A stretch of DNA of 64,000 nt from Immersiella caudata (taxonomy: Eukaryota; Ascomycota; Sordariomycetes; Sordariales; Lasiosphaeriaceae), in assembly GCA_030512335.1 (NCBI GenBank), contig JAULSU010000004.1, positions 4,774,001-4,838,000 of the forward strand. The letters run 5' to 3'. Below are positions 22,609 through 32,996 of the stretch, one piece after another. Numbering within the stretch: the stretch's first letter is position 1; every line of letters starts with the position of its first letter. Position numbers and translations under genes: made by a program. The notes under the pieces are model-generated. The model did no database searches. It worked only from the letters and a program-made list of their open reading frames with translations, and had not been told where the DNA came from.

Positions 22609-23166
22609 TTTGGCGATGGTGAGTTTGTGTGGTCAATCGGTCTGAGTTTCAAGAAGTGAGGAATGGCAATTGGGAAGGGCTATTATTGTAAGGGTGGCGA
22701 CGGCGGAAGACCGGGTTCTTAGAGGCACCGAGGCATCCGATGTCGAAATAGGGTTGGCCCCTCGTCCGTTAGTCGCCATGTCGCAAGGGCCGTGATGCTG
22801 GAATGATGCGGTCAGTGGGTCGGCTCGTTTGCGTTGGGGAATGATCAACGCTGTCCAATCGCGACTTTCAATTACCTAAACCCACTCCGGATAATTCCAT
22901 CAGACCACCATGTCTTTGTGATACCTTACCGTACCTCCACTGTCGCATTGTCAAGGACCAAGCTCTACGACCACGCAACCTCGAGGAACACACATCTGCG
23001 AGGCGTCTGCAGGCGTAGGAGATGAGCTGTTTGCCATTGAAATGTTGAAACAGGCAAACATTGAGCCAAAGTCGCCTCCTATTCGCACCCCCGCACCTCT
23101 CCAAGTTATCGTACCACCCCGCGAAGCACCTCACCCAAACTACCCACTGAGCTCACTCGAACTCGC
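22609..23166. other. Intergenic region, nothing recognised
   Basis: About 560 bp upstream of the PEBP gene and downstream of the reductase gene. No gene supported. Confidence 0.4.
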
Positions 23167-24161
23167 TCACTTCAACTTCTTCTGCCTCTCCTCCTCCTTC
23201 AAAATTCCCTCCAACCGATTCAGCTTAATCAACCGATACAACGCCGTATCCAAAATCCACTCTCCAATCCACGTCGACGCCCAAACCCCGGTAGACCAAC
23301 CCCCACCCCAAAACCAATCCGGCCTTCCAAACCAGCTCCTCAAAAACAGCGGACTCTCCCCCCTCAACGCCTGCGATACCAACTTTCTCGCAAAGTCCTC
23401 CGTCTTCACCGTCGCATTATTCTGCGAAAACGTCAACCGCCTCTCAAAGATATCCTTGACCCGCTGATACAAACTCCCCTCGGGCAGCGTCCGATGCGTT
23501 TTGCTCGCAATCTGCGAGCGCACCGTACCCGCCATGGCTACCATGACGCGCACGCCAAAGGGCTTGAGCTCCAACCGGAGGGTACGACTGTACGAGACCA
23601 CGGCGCCCTTGGAGGCGCAGTACACGGATCCAAAGACGTAGGGCGTGATGGCAGCGAGAGAAGCGATGTTGATGATCAGCCCGCGGGCGGCGACGAGAAG
23701 GTCGGAGAAGGCAGCGCACATGGCCATGACGCCGAAAACGTTGGTTTCGAACGTCTCGCGGACGTCATCGAGGTCGATGTCGGTGGCGGGGTGGGTGTGG
23801 GTGCGACCGGCGTTGTTGACGAGGATGTCGAGCTTGCCGCTGGTGAGCTTGGCGACTTCGTCGTGGCAGGTTTTGATGCTGTCGGATTTGGTGACGTCTA
23901 GGGCGAGGGTGCTCATGCCGAGGGCGGCCATCTCGGTGAGGACGGCGGTGTTACGGGCTGTCGCGATGACGTGCAGGCCTGCGGGGGGTTAGCATTGCGA
24001 ATTGGGTTTGGGACGCGGGAGCGGGTTGGTGCATGTGAAGGGAGAGGAGCGGGAAGTTGGAACGAACCCTTGGAATGAAATTCGAGGGCCAGCGCGTGGC
24101 CGATGCCGCCAGGAGTGCATCCCGTGATGAGCACCGTCTTTTGCCCAGGTTGGGGGCCCAT
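23167..24161 (-). CDS. Short-chain dehydrogenase, Ayr1-like
   Basis: Exons 24068-24161 and 23167-23978 with an 89-bp intron give 301 residues. The join rebuilds the second strand of the Rossmann fold (HSKG-LHVIATAR). Motifs are complete: TGCTPGGIG for NADP(H) binding, NNAG, and the catalytic pair YCASK. A hydrophobic C-terminal segment (WFWGGGWSTGVWASTWIGEWIL) may associate with membrane. The pattern TGCTPGGIGHALALEFHSKG followed by TAR matches yeast Ayr1, which reduces 1-acyl-dihydroxyacetone phosphate in phosphatidic acid synthesis at lipid droplets and ER. Many fungal paralogues have other substrates, so the precise reaction is uncertain. Confidence 0.85.
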
Positions 24162-24553
24162 CTTGATGAGCAGTGGTGTTGCGGTGAGTGTAGGGAGAAA
24201 AGTGAGTGAAGGGTGATGACGATGTCACATTTTGGAGGTGAGTTTCGGGTTGGCTGTTGCGACAGGATTTTGCATGCCCCGCTTCGTGCCGAGGCATCTT
24301 TTGGGGGTTAGGGTTTACGCTGTTTGCTGAGAGGACACCCAGCCGAGAATCGACAGGACAAGGAGATTGTTGGAAATACGGAAGATGAGGACTATTGGGG
24401 AGATGAATTCCATTGTCATATCTACGAGTGTGGTAAGATTTCCAAAAATGTCCAGTGCCCCCCCCTTCCCCCCCCACCCCTGCGCCTTCCCCTGCTGATG
24501 ATGGGCGAGGCAGGCCAAAGCTTGGCGGGCTGGACTCGGCACCGACCCGACTC
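24162..24553. other. Intergenic with C-rich runs
   Basis: About 390 bp between the reductase start and the DUF1996 stop. It contains C-runs near 24456-24480. No gene. Confidence 0.4.
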
Positions 24554-25942
24554 TTAGTCCTTCTTCATCTGCATGTCCATGCCGGGCAGCATGTCGAACC
24601 CTGAAGCGATAAATTAGCACAATTTTCATGGCTCCTTTTTGTTGCCTTTGACTTACAGCCGTCGACCTCCTCCCTGACCTTCTTCGTGATCTGGCAACGG
24701 TTCGCCGAATCAATGTTCTGGCTCTTCTGGTTGCCGCAATCTGCCGCGAAGCAGCCATTGCGCACGTCCATGGCCCTCTGCAGGGAGTCACCCTTCCAGC
24801 TACCTGGTGTCAGTACCAGTTCGGAAAAATCCATCGCAGACGGCAATGGGGGAGAAGGGAGGGAATTGGATCCACAAGACCTCAGGGGAGAAAAATGAAA
24901 GGAGAGGGAAAGTGAAGAGAGGAGGGTGGAGATGGCTGGTGGAGGGAGACATACCCAAAGACGTAATCTCCATGCTGCCCATATCCGGTATCGTCGCCCG
25001 TGCTCAAGACAAACGGCTGACCGGTAGCAGGCCACAGCGACTTGTCATTAAACGACGTGGTGTCCCAGATGATCTCCAACATGAGCTGCGGAATCTTGAC
25101 GGGGTGGCTGGAAGGGCAGTTGCCCGTCGACAGGAAGTTCGAAGGTCCCGAGCTGGGATAGGCGACGTGGTCCTTGTGGTTCGGGCTGTCGAGGTTTTTG
25201 CCGTCCCAGCAGCTGCAGAGTGTAAGTACCCCTACCAAGTTAAGGGGTAGAGGAGGTCAACCTACGTGGGGTACAGTACGTTTGATCGGATACCGCCCGG
25301 GCACGCCGCTGTTGGGAAACCTTCAAAGTCACGGCGGGCATCCATGCACGGCGCTGCGTCGTCGCCGCCAAAGTTCTTGGCCGAGAAGCAGCGGAAGCAG
25401 CTCTGCGACTTGTAAAGGGACTTTCTGCGGTTGACATCGCCAACAAACATGCGGAAGCCCTATGCTCTCGATTAGTTCTACAGTCGTGACGCCCTGAGAT
25501 CTTATGTGAGGAGACTGACCGGCTTGAACGCAGTCACCTTGCCTGCACCAGGAGAGATGTAGTACACCGTCACGCCACCGTTGGTCTGGGTGGTGAACCG
25601 ATCGTTGAACAAGAAGCGGTTCGGCACCTGAGGGACGCGCTTGTAGCTTCCATTCTTCGCCTTGAAGTACACGTTGGCGGTCCAGTAGTTGGAGAAATCA
25701 TCGGCCGGGCCACAAGTCGTGCAGGTCGCAACCTCTGCGATGTCCGTCGTGGGCATGGTAGCGTTGAAAGCATTGCCGCCGACGACCTGGTGCATGTGCG
25801 GCGTGGGGATCTTTCCGGGGTCGACGAGGGGGTCGAGCCGCTCGATGGTGATCTGCGAGCATCCGAAGCGCAGGTGGTTCAGCCCGTTCATGAACCCCTG
25901 GGCGTCCGCGAGCGCCGCGAAGAGGAGAGCCGACAAGAGCAT
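24554..25942 (-). CDS. Secreted DUF1996 protein
   Basis: Five exons: 25520-25942, 25266-25459, 24955-25212, 24657-24799 and 24554-24600, giving 354 residues. Phases agree at every junction. A signal peptide (MLLSALLFAALADAQG) is followed by the family hallmark FGCSQITIERLDPLVDPGKI and PHMHQVVGGNAF. Later conserved blocks include FRCFSAKNFGG, CPGGIRSNVLYP, CWDGKNLDSP and DGDYVFG-like sequence. DUF1996 proteins are abundant secreted fungal proteins, some with a C-terminal WSC domain, absent here. Biochemical activity is not established. The exon-4 acceptor was chosen (GGTAG before C) because the nearer CAG would create an immediate stop. The gene ends 392 bp from the reductase gene, on the same strand. 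Confidence 0.85.
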
Positions 25943-26591
25943 GATGACGACTGACTTTGGTGTTCAGGGGTTTGTCAACAAAGTTTGTCTTACAAGCTGG
26001 CTCGGTAGTCAGGAACGGGAGTTGAGGACCGGGGAAGGGGGATGAGGACAGGGAGTGTGAGCCTGCGCCTTTCATAGCAACAGTGGTCGACGCTCCTATC
26101 CCCTCTTCCCCCTTTCCAGTTACCGCCAGCACGCCAGCGCCCAACTGCCATGGCACACCACCATAATACCTATCAATAACAATTTGACGTTTTTGTACTG
26201 GGGCGAGAATACCAAGGCCACGGCAAACAGCCGATTCGCTCGGCAGATGTGCTCCGCAGTTGAGAGTGACGACTGAGGATCTCCCATCCAATCGGCTGAA
26301 CTCCTTGATAAATTGTTTCTATGCAGAATTGCTTCGTCTCCCGCTGTCAGTGGGTACCCGGACCACCGGGATGGATATTATTCCGTAAAAGTGTGGGCGT
26401 GACCTGTTCCTCGCGGCACGTCGCGCCCGGATTCGGGAGCCCCTGATACTGGGCATGGAAGCTTTGGAAGCTTGTCGATTCGGCAGGATCGGCCGAGCCT
26501 TTTTTGTTGTAAGCGATGTCTTGGTTGGGTAGTTGTCGCGTATAAGCGAGGCTTTTGTGAGAGAAACGACCAATATCTCCTGAATGCACCA
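25943..26591. other. Intergenic region, nothing recognised
   Basis: About 650 bp upstream of the DUF1996 gene and downstream of the 858-residue gene. No feature identified beyond the presumed promoter. Confidence 0.4.
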
Positions 26592-29168
26592 CTACACCAT
26601 GTAAACCAACAGGTCGTCCTCAAACGATCGCAAAGCCGTCGACGTATCTGGACCGTCATCGATACACTGCAACACCTTGACAGCGCGCAGAAATGCAACC
26701 CAGGCAAAATACACCTCAGCCGGCGACGACAGCTCCCGGCTCAGGTGCTCACATATTCGCTTTGCCAGCGCCCGGACAGCCCAGTCACCCCCATCGCGAC
26801 TCCATGACTCATCTCGAGTATCCATAATGGCGTACCCAAACTCCAACCAAATCTCCTCAGCCATAGCCGCCGCGTTTGAAACAAGATTCGTCTCGCCTTC
26901 ATCAATGCTCTCTGTGACCGAAGCGTGCGCGAGCCACAAGTCGATGGACGCGAGCTCCAGAATTCTGTCTCGCAGTAGCGTCTTGGGCTTCGACTTGCTG
27001 CCAGCAAGACGTGCGTCATGGACGGATCGAAGCAGAGTGAGGGGTGGGAGCTTCTCTTCCTCGTCGCGGAAGGCTGAGAAGTTGATCAAGGGAGTAGAAG
27101 ACGCGGGAACCATGTCGACGAGGCCGCCGCCGCGTGCGTTGATGGCGTATGGTGGCCATGTGTGGTCGCCGTTGCGGAGGCACACCCAGAGGTCGTCGAG
27201 CACGACGGAGCTGTGGAAGTCAGCGTAGACGATTTCCTCGGGCTTGCTCTCAGCTGAAGCGTCGTTGGTGCTGTTTTTGCCCGGTGGCTGATGCTTGTTC
27301 TTTGAGTCTGCCGTCTTCTTGACGTTGGCCTTGCGAGCCGTGCGCTTCAGCCCCTCGAGAGCCATGTCGACCATCATGGGGAGTGCGCTGCAACAGCTCG
27401 AGTACATGCCTTCAGACCACGGCGTGGCCCAGTATCCCAGCTCGACATCTAGCTGCGAGGCCCAGAAGAAGGACAGCACCGGCGGCGGCAGGGATACTCT
27501 CGGTGTGTCTGCTGACACGTAGGCTCTGGACTGTCTGGACCGCCAATACTCTTCTGTATCGTACCGTGGCGAGCCGTGCCGTAGCGCGTCGTACCTTGGC
27601 GAGTCGTACCGTGGTGAGTCGTACCGTGGCGAGTCGTATCGTGGCGCGCCGTACCGTGGCGCAGCGCGTGGCCGCACGCGCCGCGCATAGGAGCGCTCGC
27701 TGCTTGATGAGTCGTACCTCGAATCCCAAGATGGGCTGGATGCGGCGGCTGCGTGGGCGTATGGCCTGGGTTGCCGGGATCGAGTCGCATCCTCTCCGAA
27801 TGTTATCGCGAGGAGGGGTCCTTTTGAAGCTCGCGCTAGTTTACGCTTCTGAACGGAAGGAGGAGGCGGTGTATTTGATTTCGTTCCAAGAGAATCCGGC
27901 TGCTCTTTGCTCCTGTCCGCCGGCAACGGTGTCCCTCTTGCCTCGTGCAAGTCAGCCATCGGGATTCCGTCCTGGCCATCTCCCGGCACTTCTACCGCGG
28001 CAGAGCTTTCTTGTCCGTCTGCATGGATTTCAGTCTCGGTGGCTGCATGGGCAGGAGCTGCTGGGCGCGGATCGATGTAGTCTCCCTGTACGATCTTGAA
28101 GGTTGTTTGCAGATCCCCCTTGCGGATCACCTTCAGCAGAGGCTTCCAAGATTTGCGAGGCACAGCCTTATTCTCTGGGCCTCGAATGATGTATGGGGTT
28201 GTTGCGATGTTTTTGGCCTCGAGAGTCTGGGTGAGAAGCTCCCACGTCTCACATTCGTCGGCGGGCACGGCGTGTTCTGCGCCCTGCATATCCACAAAGC
28301 GAAGGTGAGTCACTTCATCGGGGCCAGCCTCCGAGGCTGAAACTGAGTCTCGCCTTTGGGGCAGTTGATGAGCATATGTCCGCCACCGCAAAGCCAGCGA
28401 CTCATAGTACCGCCGCTTTGGTATGTCGTACTCTTGCTTGGCCACTGAGGCGATGCCTTGAAGTCTGCGAAGCCAGGACTTGCTAATATCGCCATTGAGG
28501 AGGCCCTTCAGGGCACCCCGCGGAGCCGCGGAAAAAGCAGTGAAGTGAACCATTTTTCCAAGCAGTGGATGGTCGCTGCTTTTTATCAAGCCCGAGGGGC
28601 CGCTCATCTCGACGTGGTCCCCACTGGCGTACTGGAGAGACATGCCTGTGGTCAAGCCAAGGGCGATGAGATCCCGGACGCTGATCTGCATGGGTACCAC
28701 GGGAAGGTCGGCCGGGAGCCGATCGACATCGCCAGTCAACAGACCCAGACGGACGGCTGACGGGCACACATAGCTCAGCTGTCGGGCAAAACCGACCCAG
28801 CAGGCTTCCGAGTAGCTTTGCACGGCGCCCTCGGGGTCGGGGTTCACCAAGGGAGGGTCGAACGGGGCAGGCAGAACGGTGGTACGACTGGCAGGAAACT
28901 GGCGGGCATTTCCTGGACTGTGCCAGTAATCGGTCGGGATGAAGATGTTGGCCATGTCGTAAACGATGCGGAACCGAAGCTGGTGCCAGACCCACACCCG
29001 ACGTCCGGGATGGCCGGGCATGGGGCCCCAGACTGATTTCTCGCATTTTCTCATGTTCTGCGCGGTTGCGACATACTGCTGTGTTGCCTGGGCAAGCGCG
29101 ATGAGCAGCGCGACGATAGCGGCCCCGAGCGCCGCCCACGCTGCCATCGTTCCAGATTCTTCGTCCAT
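26592..29168 (-). CDS. Large unknown protein with one N-terminal membrane helix and RYDSP repeats
   Basis: A single exon encodes 858 residues. Residues about 9-28 are a strongly hydrophobic helix (AALGAAIVALLIALAQA). A folded-looking region with many aromatic residues follows (about 45-270), then a segment around 290-370 with FVDMQGAEHAVPADECETW that recalls a ubiquitin-like domain in fungal proteins; that link is weak. Residues about 500-540 contain tandem PRYDS or PRYDA units in an Arg/Tyr/Ser-rich stretch. The C-terminal 250 residues are folded again, with many charged and Trp residues. I do not recognise the family beyond its being typical of ascomycete conserved hypotheticals. Likely membrane-anchored by the N-terminus. 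Confidence 0.7.
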   Translation of the reverse strand: MDEESGTMAAWAALGAAIVALLIALAQATQQYVATAQNMRKCEKSVWGPMPGHPGRRVWVWHQLRFRIVYDMANIFIPTDYWHSPGNARQFPASRTTVLPAPFDPPLVNPDPEGAVQSYSEACWVGFARQLSYVCPSAVRLGLLTGDVDRLPADLPVVPMQISVRDLIALGLTTGMSLQYASGDHVEMSGPSGLIKSSDHPLLGKMVHFTAFSAAPRGALKGLLNGDISKSWLRRLQGIASVAKQEYDIPKRRYYESLALRWRTYAHQLPQRRDSVSASEAGPDEVTHLRFVDMQGAEHAVPADECETWELLTQTLEAKNIATTPYIIRGPENKAVPRKSWKPLLKVIRKGDLQTTFKIVQGDYIDPRPAAPAHAATETEIHADGQESSAAVEVPGDGQDGIPMADLHEARGTPLPADRSKEQPDSLGTKSNTPPPPSVQKRKLARASKGPLLAITFGEDATRSRQPRPYAHAAAASSPSWDSRYDSSSSERSYARRVRPRAAPRYGAPRYDSPRYDSPRYDSPRYDALRHGSPRYDTEEYWRSRQSRAYVSADTPRVSLPPPVLSFFWASQLDVELGYWATPWSEGMYSSCCSALPMMVDMALEGLKRTARKANVKKTADSKNKHQPPGKNSTNDASAESKPEEIVYADFHSSVVLDDLWVCLRNGDHTWPPYAINARGGGLVDMVPASSTPLINFSAFRDEEEKLPPLTLLRSVHDARLAGSKSKPKTLLRDRILELASIDLWLAHASVTESIDEGETNLVSNAAAMAEEIWLEFGYAIMDTRDESWSRDGGDWAVRALAKRICEHLSRELSSPAEVYFAWVAFLRAVKVLQCIDDGPDTSTALRSFEDDLLVYMV

Positions 29169-30287
29169 TGCTGGCTAGTCCATTTAGACCCAAGGGCTTC
29201 AATTGACAAGATATGATTGTGAAAATGAGGTTAATTGATGTTATAAGGAGAGTTGAAGAAGACCAGGCTCTGACATGCGGGGATCGTGTTCCCCCAGCAA
29301 GCGCGGGCTCCTTCCCTCTAGCCGCCCAGCCACACCGCACCGCCCAGCCAGCCAATCAAACTCCACCACCACCACCACCACCACCACCACCACCACCACC
29401 ACCACCACCACCACCACATGCACTCTTGTACTAGATACAAGCAAGTACGGGTTGAGTTGCCAAATGTGCGAAGTCGCAACTGCTTTTCTTCATTCCCTGA
29501 GATTCAATTGGCTTGATTGACCGATATTTTGCCCCTCCCCACCCCATGGCCATGCACAAAGGCCCACACAAAGCATTGTCTGCGCCTCAGCGACGAGACC
29601 CGTAAAACAACCTGGAGCCTCTTTCAAGCACTCGTCATTCCAGCCCCCAACACCATGCGATTCGGGGCCTGAGTCACTTGGCATACCATTGTGACCTGTT
29701 CGGGGATTAGGCTCTTTGGAGTTCAAAGGTGATGAGAGATGCAGGTTAACAACCCAAATTGTGGGTTTACAGTGCCGTGACACTATGGCATGCGCATCAA
29801 GGCTAGCCCCCGCATTACGAGGATGTCTTCTTTGTTTCCAGGTTCCGTTAATAGCGAGGCAGTATCTCCAAACTGCCTCTGTCAACGGGGTAGATGTTGA
29901 AGAGATCGCATGCGTACTGCAGTAACCTCCAGCCGGCCCAAATCTGCAAAGGAGAAGTCGCGAGCTACCTACACGAGGCGGATGTGGGGTATCATTCGCC
30001 TTTAGGGTGGTGGTGGATACAAGAATGTGTTTGTTTTCACTTGGTGTCCCTCTTTTGTCTGTTATTTCTTTTCTTTTTTCTTAGTTTAGCTGTGAAATAT
30101 GTAGAAAGCTGATGGCTTCTTCTGGCTTCTTTTTTGGTCGAAGGGCAGCCGGTTTACACGAGCGACAACGGACACGAAGCGGCGAAAGACGCTGTCATGG
30201 CTCAGCCAAAAACATGCATTCGACCGCCGATTTGCGACAAAGAGTTGCCGGAGTGCTGCAGTCAGAAGCCTTCAATTCAGACTCTGC
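29169..30287. other. Intergenic with an ACC microsatellite
   Basis: No gene is supported. The notable element is the CCA/ACC array listed separately. The region contains the presumed promoter of the 858-residue gene on its left. Confidence 0.4.
29363..29417. repeat. (CCA)n microsatellite
   Basis: About 18 uninterrupted CCA triplets lie about 195 bp upstream of the start codon of the 858-residue protein. Confidence 0.95.
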
Positions 30288-31178
30288 TCATGTCGAAAAT
30301 GCCGCCCACCAAAGAAATCCAACACAACACATTGTCCACATCTCAGCCACCCCTGAAACCACTATCCTCCCAGCACTCACCGCCCCAACCGCCAACACCA
30401 TCTCCTCTCCTCCGTCCAACGAATTCCCATCCCCCACCGGCATCCCCACCATCCCCTTCCCCAACGCCTCCCCAATCCCCCTATTCCAAACCACCGCCAT
30501 CTTCGCATACCCCCTATCATTCGGATGTCTCGTATCCGCCAAATCCTCCACCGTAAACCCCTCTGCCGACCTCATATCCGCCAACACCACCCTTCCCCCG
30601 TTTCCCGCCAACCTCTCCACCATACCTCTATACTGCGCATTCACATCCACCCTGCACACATCCTGCGCTTCCACCTTGTTCACTCCCAACGCAGCGACCA
30701 CGATCGTAACACCGGGGCTCAACCCCCACAGATCCTCAATCAACACCGTCATGTTCGTCCCTGCATCTGTAACCAACGCTCCGCTGTTACAATCATTCGT
30801 ACCCGCCTCGATGAGTATCAAATTCGGTAGGAACATCGGCGTCGCGATACGAGCAGCGGCTGCGATTTGAGAGAGGACGAAGCCGGAAGTGGCTTCGACT
30901 TGGTTATTGGGGAAGTTTCCGTTGCGAGAGCGGCCGACGTAGGTGACGGTGTGGTTGGCGGATGCGAGGATGTCGAGGAGGGGTTTACGGTAGGAGTTTC
31001 CGGCGGGGGAGCCGACACCGTAGGTTACTGAGGCGCCTAGGGGGAAGATGCGGAGGGCCGCTGCCGCAAGGGAGGGGGCTTGATGGTATTTTAGTTTGGG
31101 AGTTAGAGGGTGGTAGGGGGAAGGAGATTGTGGAGGCTTACTTGCTAATGCGAGAGTGACGAGGGTTTGGGCGATCAT
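30288..31178 (-). CDS. Secreted SGNH/GDSL-type esterase
   Basis: Exons 31142-31178 and 30288-31078 with a 63-bp intron give 275 residues. The 12-codon first exon plus the start of exon 2 make a signal peptide (MIAQTLVTLALA, then TPSLAAAA). Block I is FPLGASVTYGVG, with the likely nucleophile Ser at about 29; block III is GTNDC; block V is DTRHPNDRGY with catalytic Asp and His. This is the SGNH hydrolase family, including fungal esterases acting on acetylated sugars or lipids; the substrate cannot be read from sequence. The C-terminus after about residue 230 is hydrophobic and unusual for the family, possibly a membrane or GPI-related tail. The unspliced frame has an earlier start but lacks a proper signal peptide. 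Confidence 0.82.
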   Translation of the reverse strand: MIAQTLVTLALASKPPQSPSPYHPLTPKLKYHQAPSLAAAALRIFPLGASVTYGVGSPAGNSYRKPLLDILASANHTVTYVGRSRNGNFPNNQVEATSGFVLSQIAAAARIATPMFLPNLILIEAGTNDCNSGALVTDAGTNMTVLIEDLWGLSPGVTIVVAALGVNKVEAQDVCRVDVNAQYRGMVERLAGNGGRVVLADMRSAEGFTVEDLADTRHPNDRGYAKMAVVWNRGIGEALGKGMVGMPVGDGNSLDGGEEMVLAVGAVSAGRIVVSGVAEMWTMCCVGFLWWAAFST

Positions 31179-32389
31179 TTTGGCTCTAGGTTTGGAGAGA
31201 GGAAGAGCGGAAGTGGTGGTGGCGGTGGCGATCTTAAAGTTGGTGTCGAAAAACACCGAGACCCTTTGTGGGTTTTGGGTCTTGTCTGTTTTTTTTATTT
31301 TATTTTGAATGGAGAGATGGAGGTGCTTTTTCCCCGGAATCGGTCCTGGCTAAATGCTATTCTCCGTGGTGATCTACATGAGGCTCCCCAGGTTTCAGCC
31401 GGAGAGGCTGCATGATCGACGAGTCGGGCACATACCGTGTGCTTGGCCCATCACACAGGGTCACGGTTGATCTTCTGAAGCCAAGAGATTCTAGAAGGAG
31501 ATCCAACACCTGAGGAGGCTTTTTTGACTGGTTGACAGAGTGGCATCTGGAGGTTAAGGACGAGCCAAGGAGGGAAGTGGCGCCTGTGACGCCTCTAACG
31601 CGCTGGACGGAGCCTGAGGAATGGGGGGCCATGTAAGTTTCATAGAGTCTTTAAAAATTCATGGGTGGCGATAAGACCTAAACACCGGGTTAAATTGCTC
31701 TGTAATGCCTCGTGAGCTCGCAAAGGCAGCACGGAGAAGGCGAAAACTCAAGCAAGCGGCTCTTCGTGACGCAGTTCATCGGCCGGCTTTCCCCTTCCAA
31801 CCCTCTCTAACCGCTCTTCATCCTACCCAATATCCAGGACCTGTGAGTCAACTGAGCGTCGAGAAGGCAGTTTCACCTCGAGAGGCAGGGAGCACGATAC
31901 GATACCCACTGTCACGAGGGACGAGGAGACAGAAGACGACCTCGAATAAGATTCAACCCGAACTTGAGAAAATGGCAGCTGGCCCAAAGCCGAAGTCATG
32001 AGAGGTTTTCCACGTCCAGGTTGTCGACCTAATGACAAAAGGGTTGTCTATTCCGCAATGTATAGTAAGGGGGACCTCTGGAGGTGGTTGGGTGCCCCGA
32101 TAGCTCATTATCTTCAACCACCGTCAACAATAAGATACTTCTCCCACCCTCTTTGACACTCCCCTTGAACCCTTTAAGCCTCTTTATGCACCCACCAAAA
32201 GCACTTTGAGGAATTCATCCTTCCCACATATCCATCAGCTGCGTCTGTCATCTTCCCAGTACAACAAAAGTGGGTCCCCTTCGCGGCCAACCCCTGAGCC
32301 CCCTTTCGTGCCCGAAGCCCAGTTGACTCTGACCCTGTAGACCGCCAGCCAAGACACATAAATATCCCACCGCTCACACAGCCACCACG
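31179..32389. other. Intergenic region, no gene seen
   Basis: About 1.2 kb between the esterase and a small candidate gene. Open frames on both strands are basic, low-information and lack domains or splice structure. Confidence 0.4.
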
Positions 32390-32560
32390 ATGGTCAGGCA
32401 ATTGAGACGCACAAGACACCCGAGGCTCCCCGCCCCTAAGATCGTGGATGAACGCCCGCCAACGCATTGGCAATGCCACATATGCGGAAACCATGTCCGT
32501 ATCGTTGAGGGAGGGAGGAGGCTTGGTGCAGGGGCGAGTACTGTGGGGAATCGATTCTGA
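32390..32560 (+). CDS. Small possible gene with a CxxC motif
   Basis: An ATG-started frame of 56 residues contains HWQCHICGNH, a WxCxxC zinc-knuckle-like motif seen at the start of several small fungal Cys-rich proteins. No second CxxC pair follows in this frame, so it is either a fragment, a gene with a missed intron, or chance. The surrounding sequence has no long frame on the plus strand. Confidence 0.25.
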   Translation: MVRQLRRTRHPRLPAPKIVDERPPTHWQCHICGNHVRIVEGGRRLGAGASTVGNRF

Positions 32561-32996
32561 GACACGATATGATGGATTGCGACGAGAACGGTGGATCTTG
32601 CCTAAAAGTTATTCCTCGCCGTCGTCGTTCATAGTTGCAATGGGTGGTTCGACCAGCCCCGAAACATGCTGGGGAAGGAAGGTGGCGAGAAAGGGGTACT
32701 TTTAAGACTCGAATCCGTCTATGGTTTGGATGCGTGGGGTTCAATTTGGTTGTCTTGGTTTGCCGGAAAGCTTGACTGCGTTGGTTTAGTTTCAGTTGAG
32801 AGAGGAAACGGCTTCGCACTGGTGCGAGGGCAGAGGTGAGCCGTGGCTGGGTCTGAGACTTGCCGTGCTCAGGGTAGGAACACAATGAAGCATTGATTTG
32901 GAACTTTGCCAGTTGGAACTTTGAAGGGTTGTAAAATGATTCCACAGGCATCGTCGTCTCCGTCTTGAAAACGTCAATCACCCTTATGTGGAGAGC
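32561..32996. other. Intergenic region, nothing recognised
   Basis: About 440 bp between the small candidate and the HET gene stop. Nothing recognised. Confidence 0.35.

Noticed and set aside
32436..32981. Minus-strand 181-codon frame upstream of the HET gene region
   Set aside because: Low-complexity basic product without motifs; no supporting neighbours.
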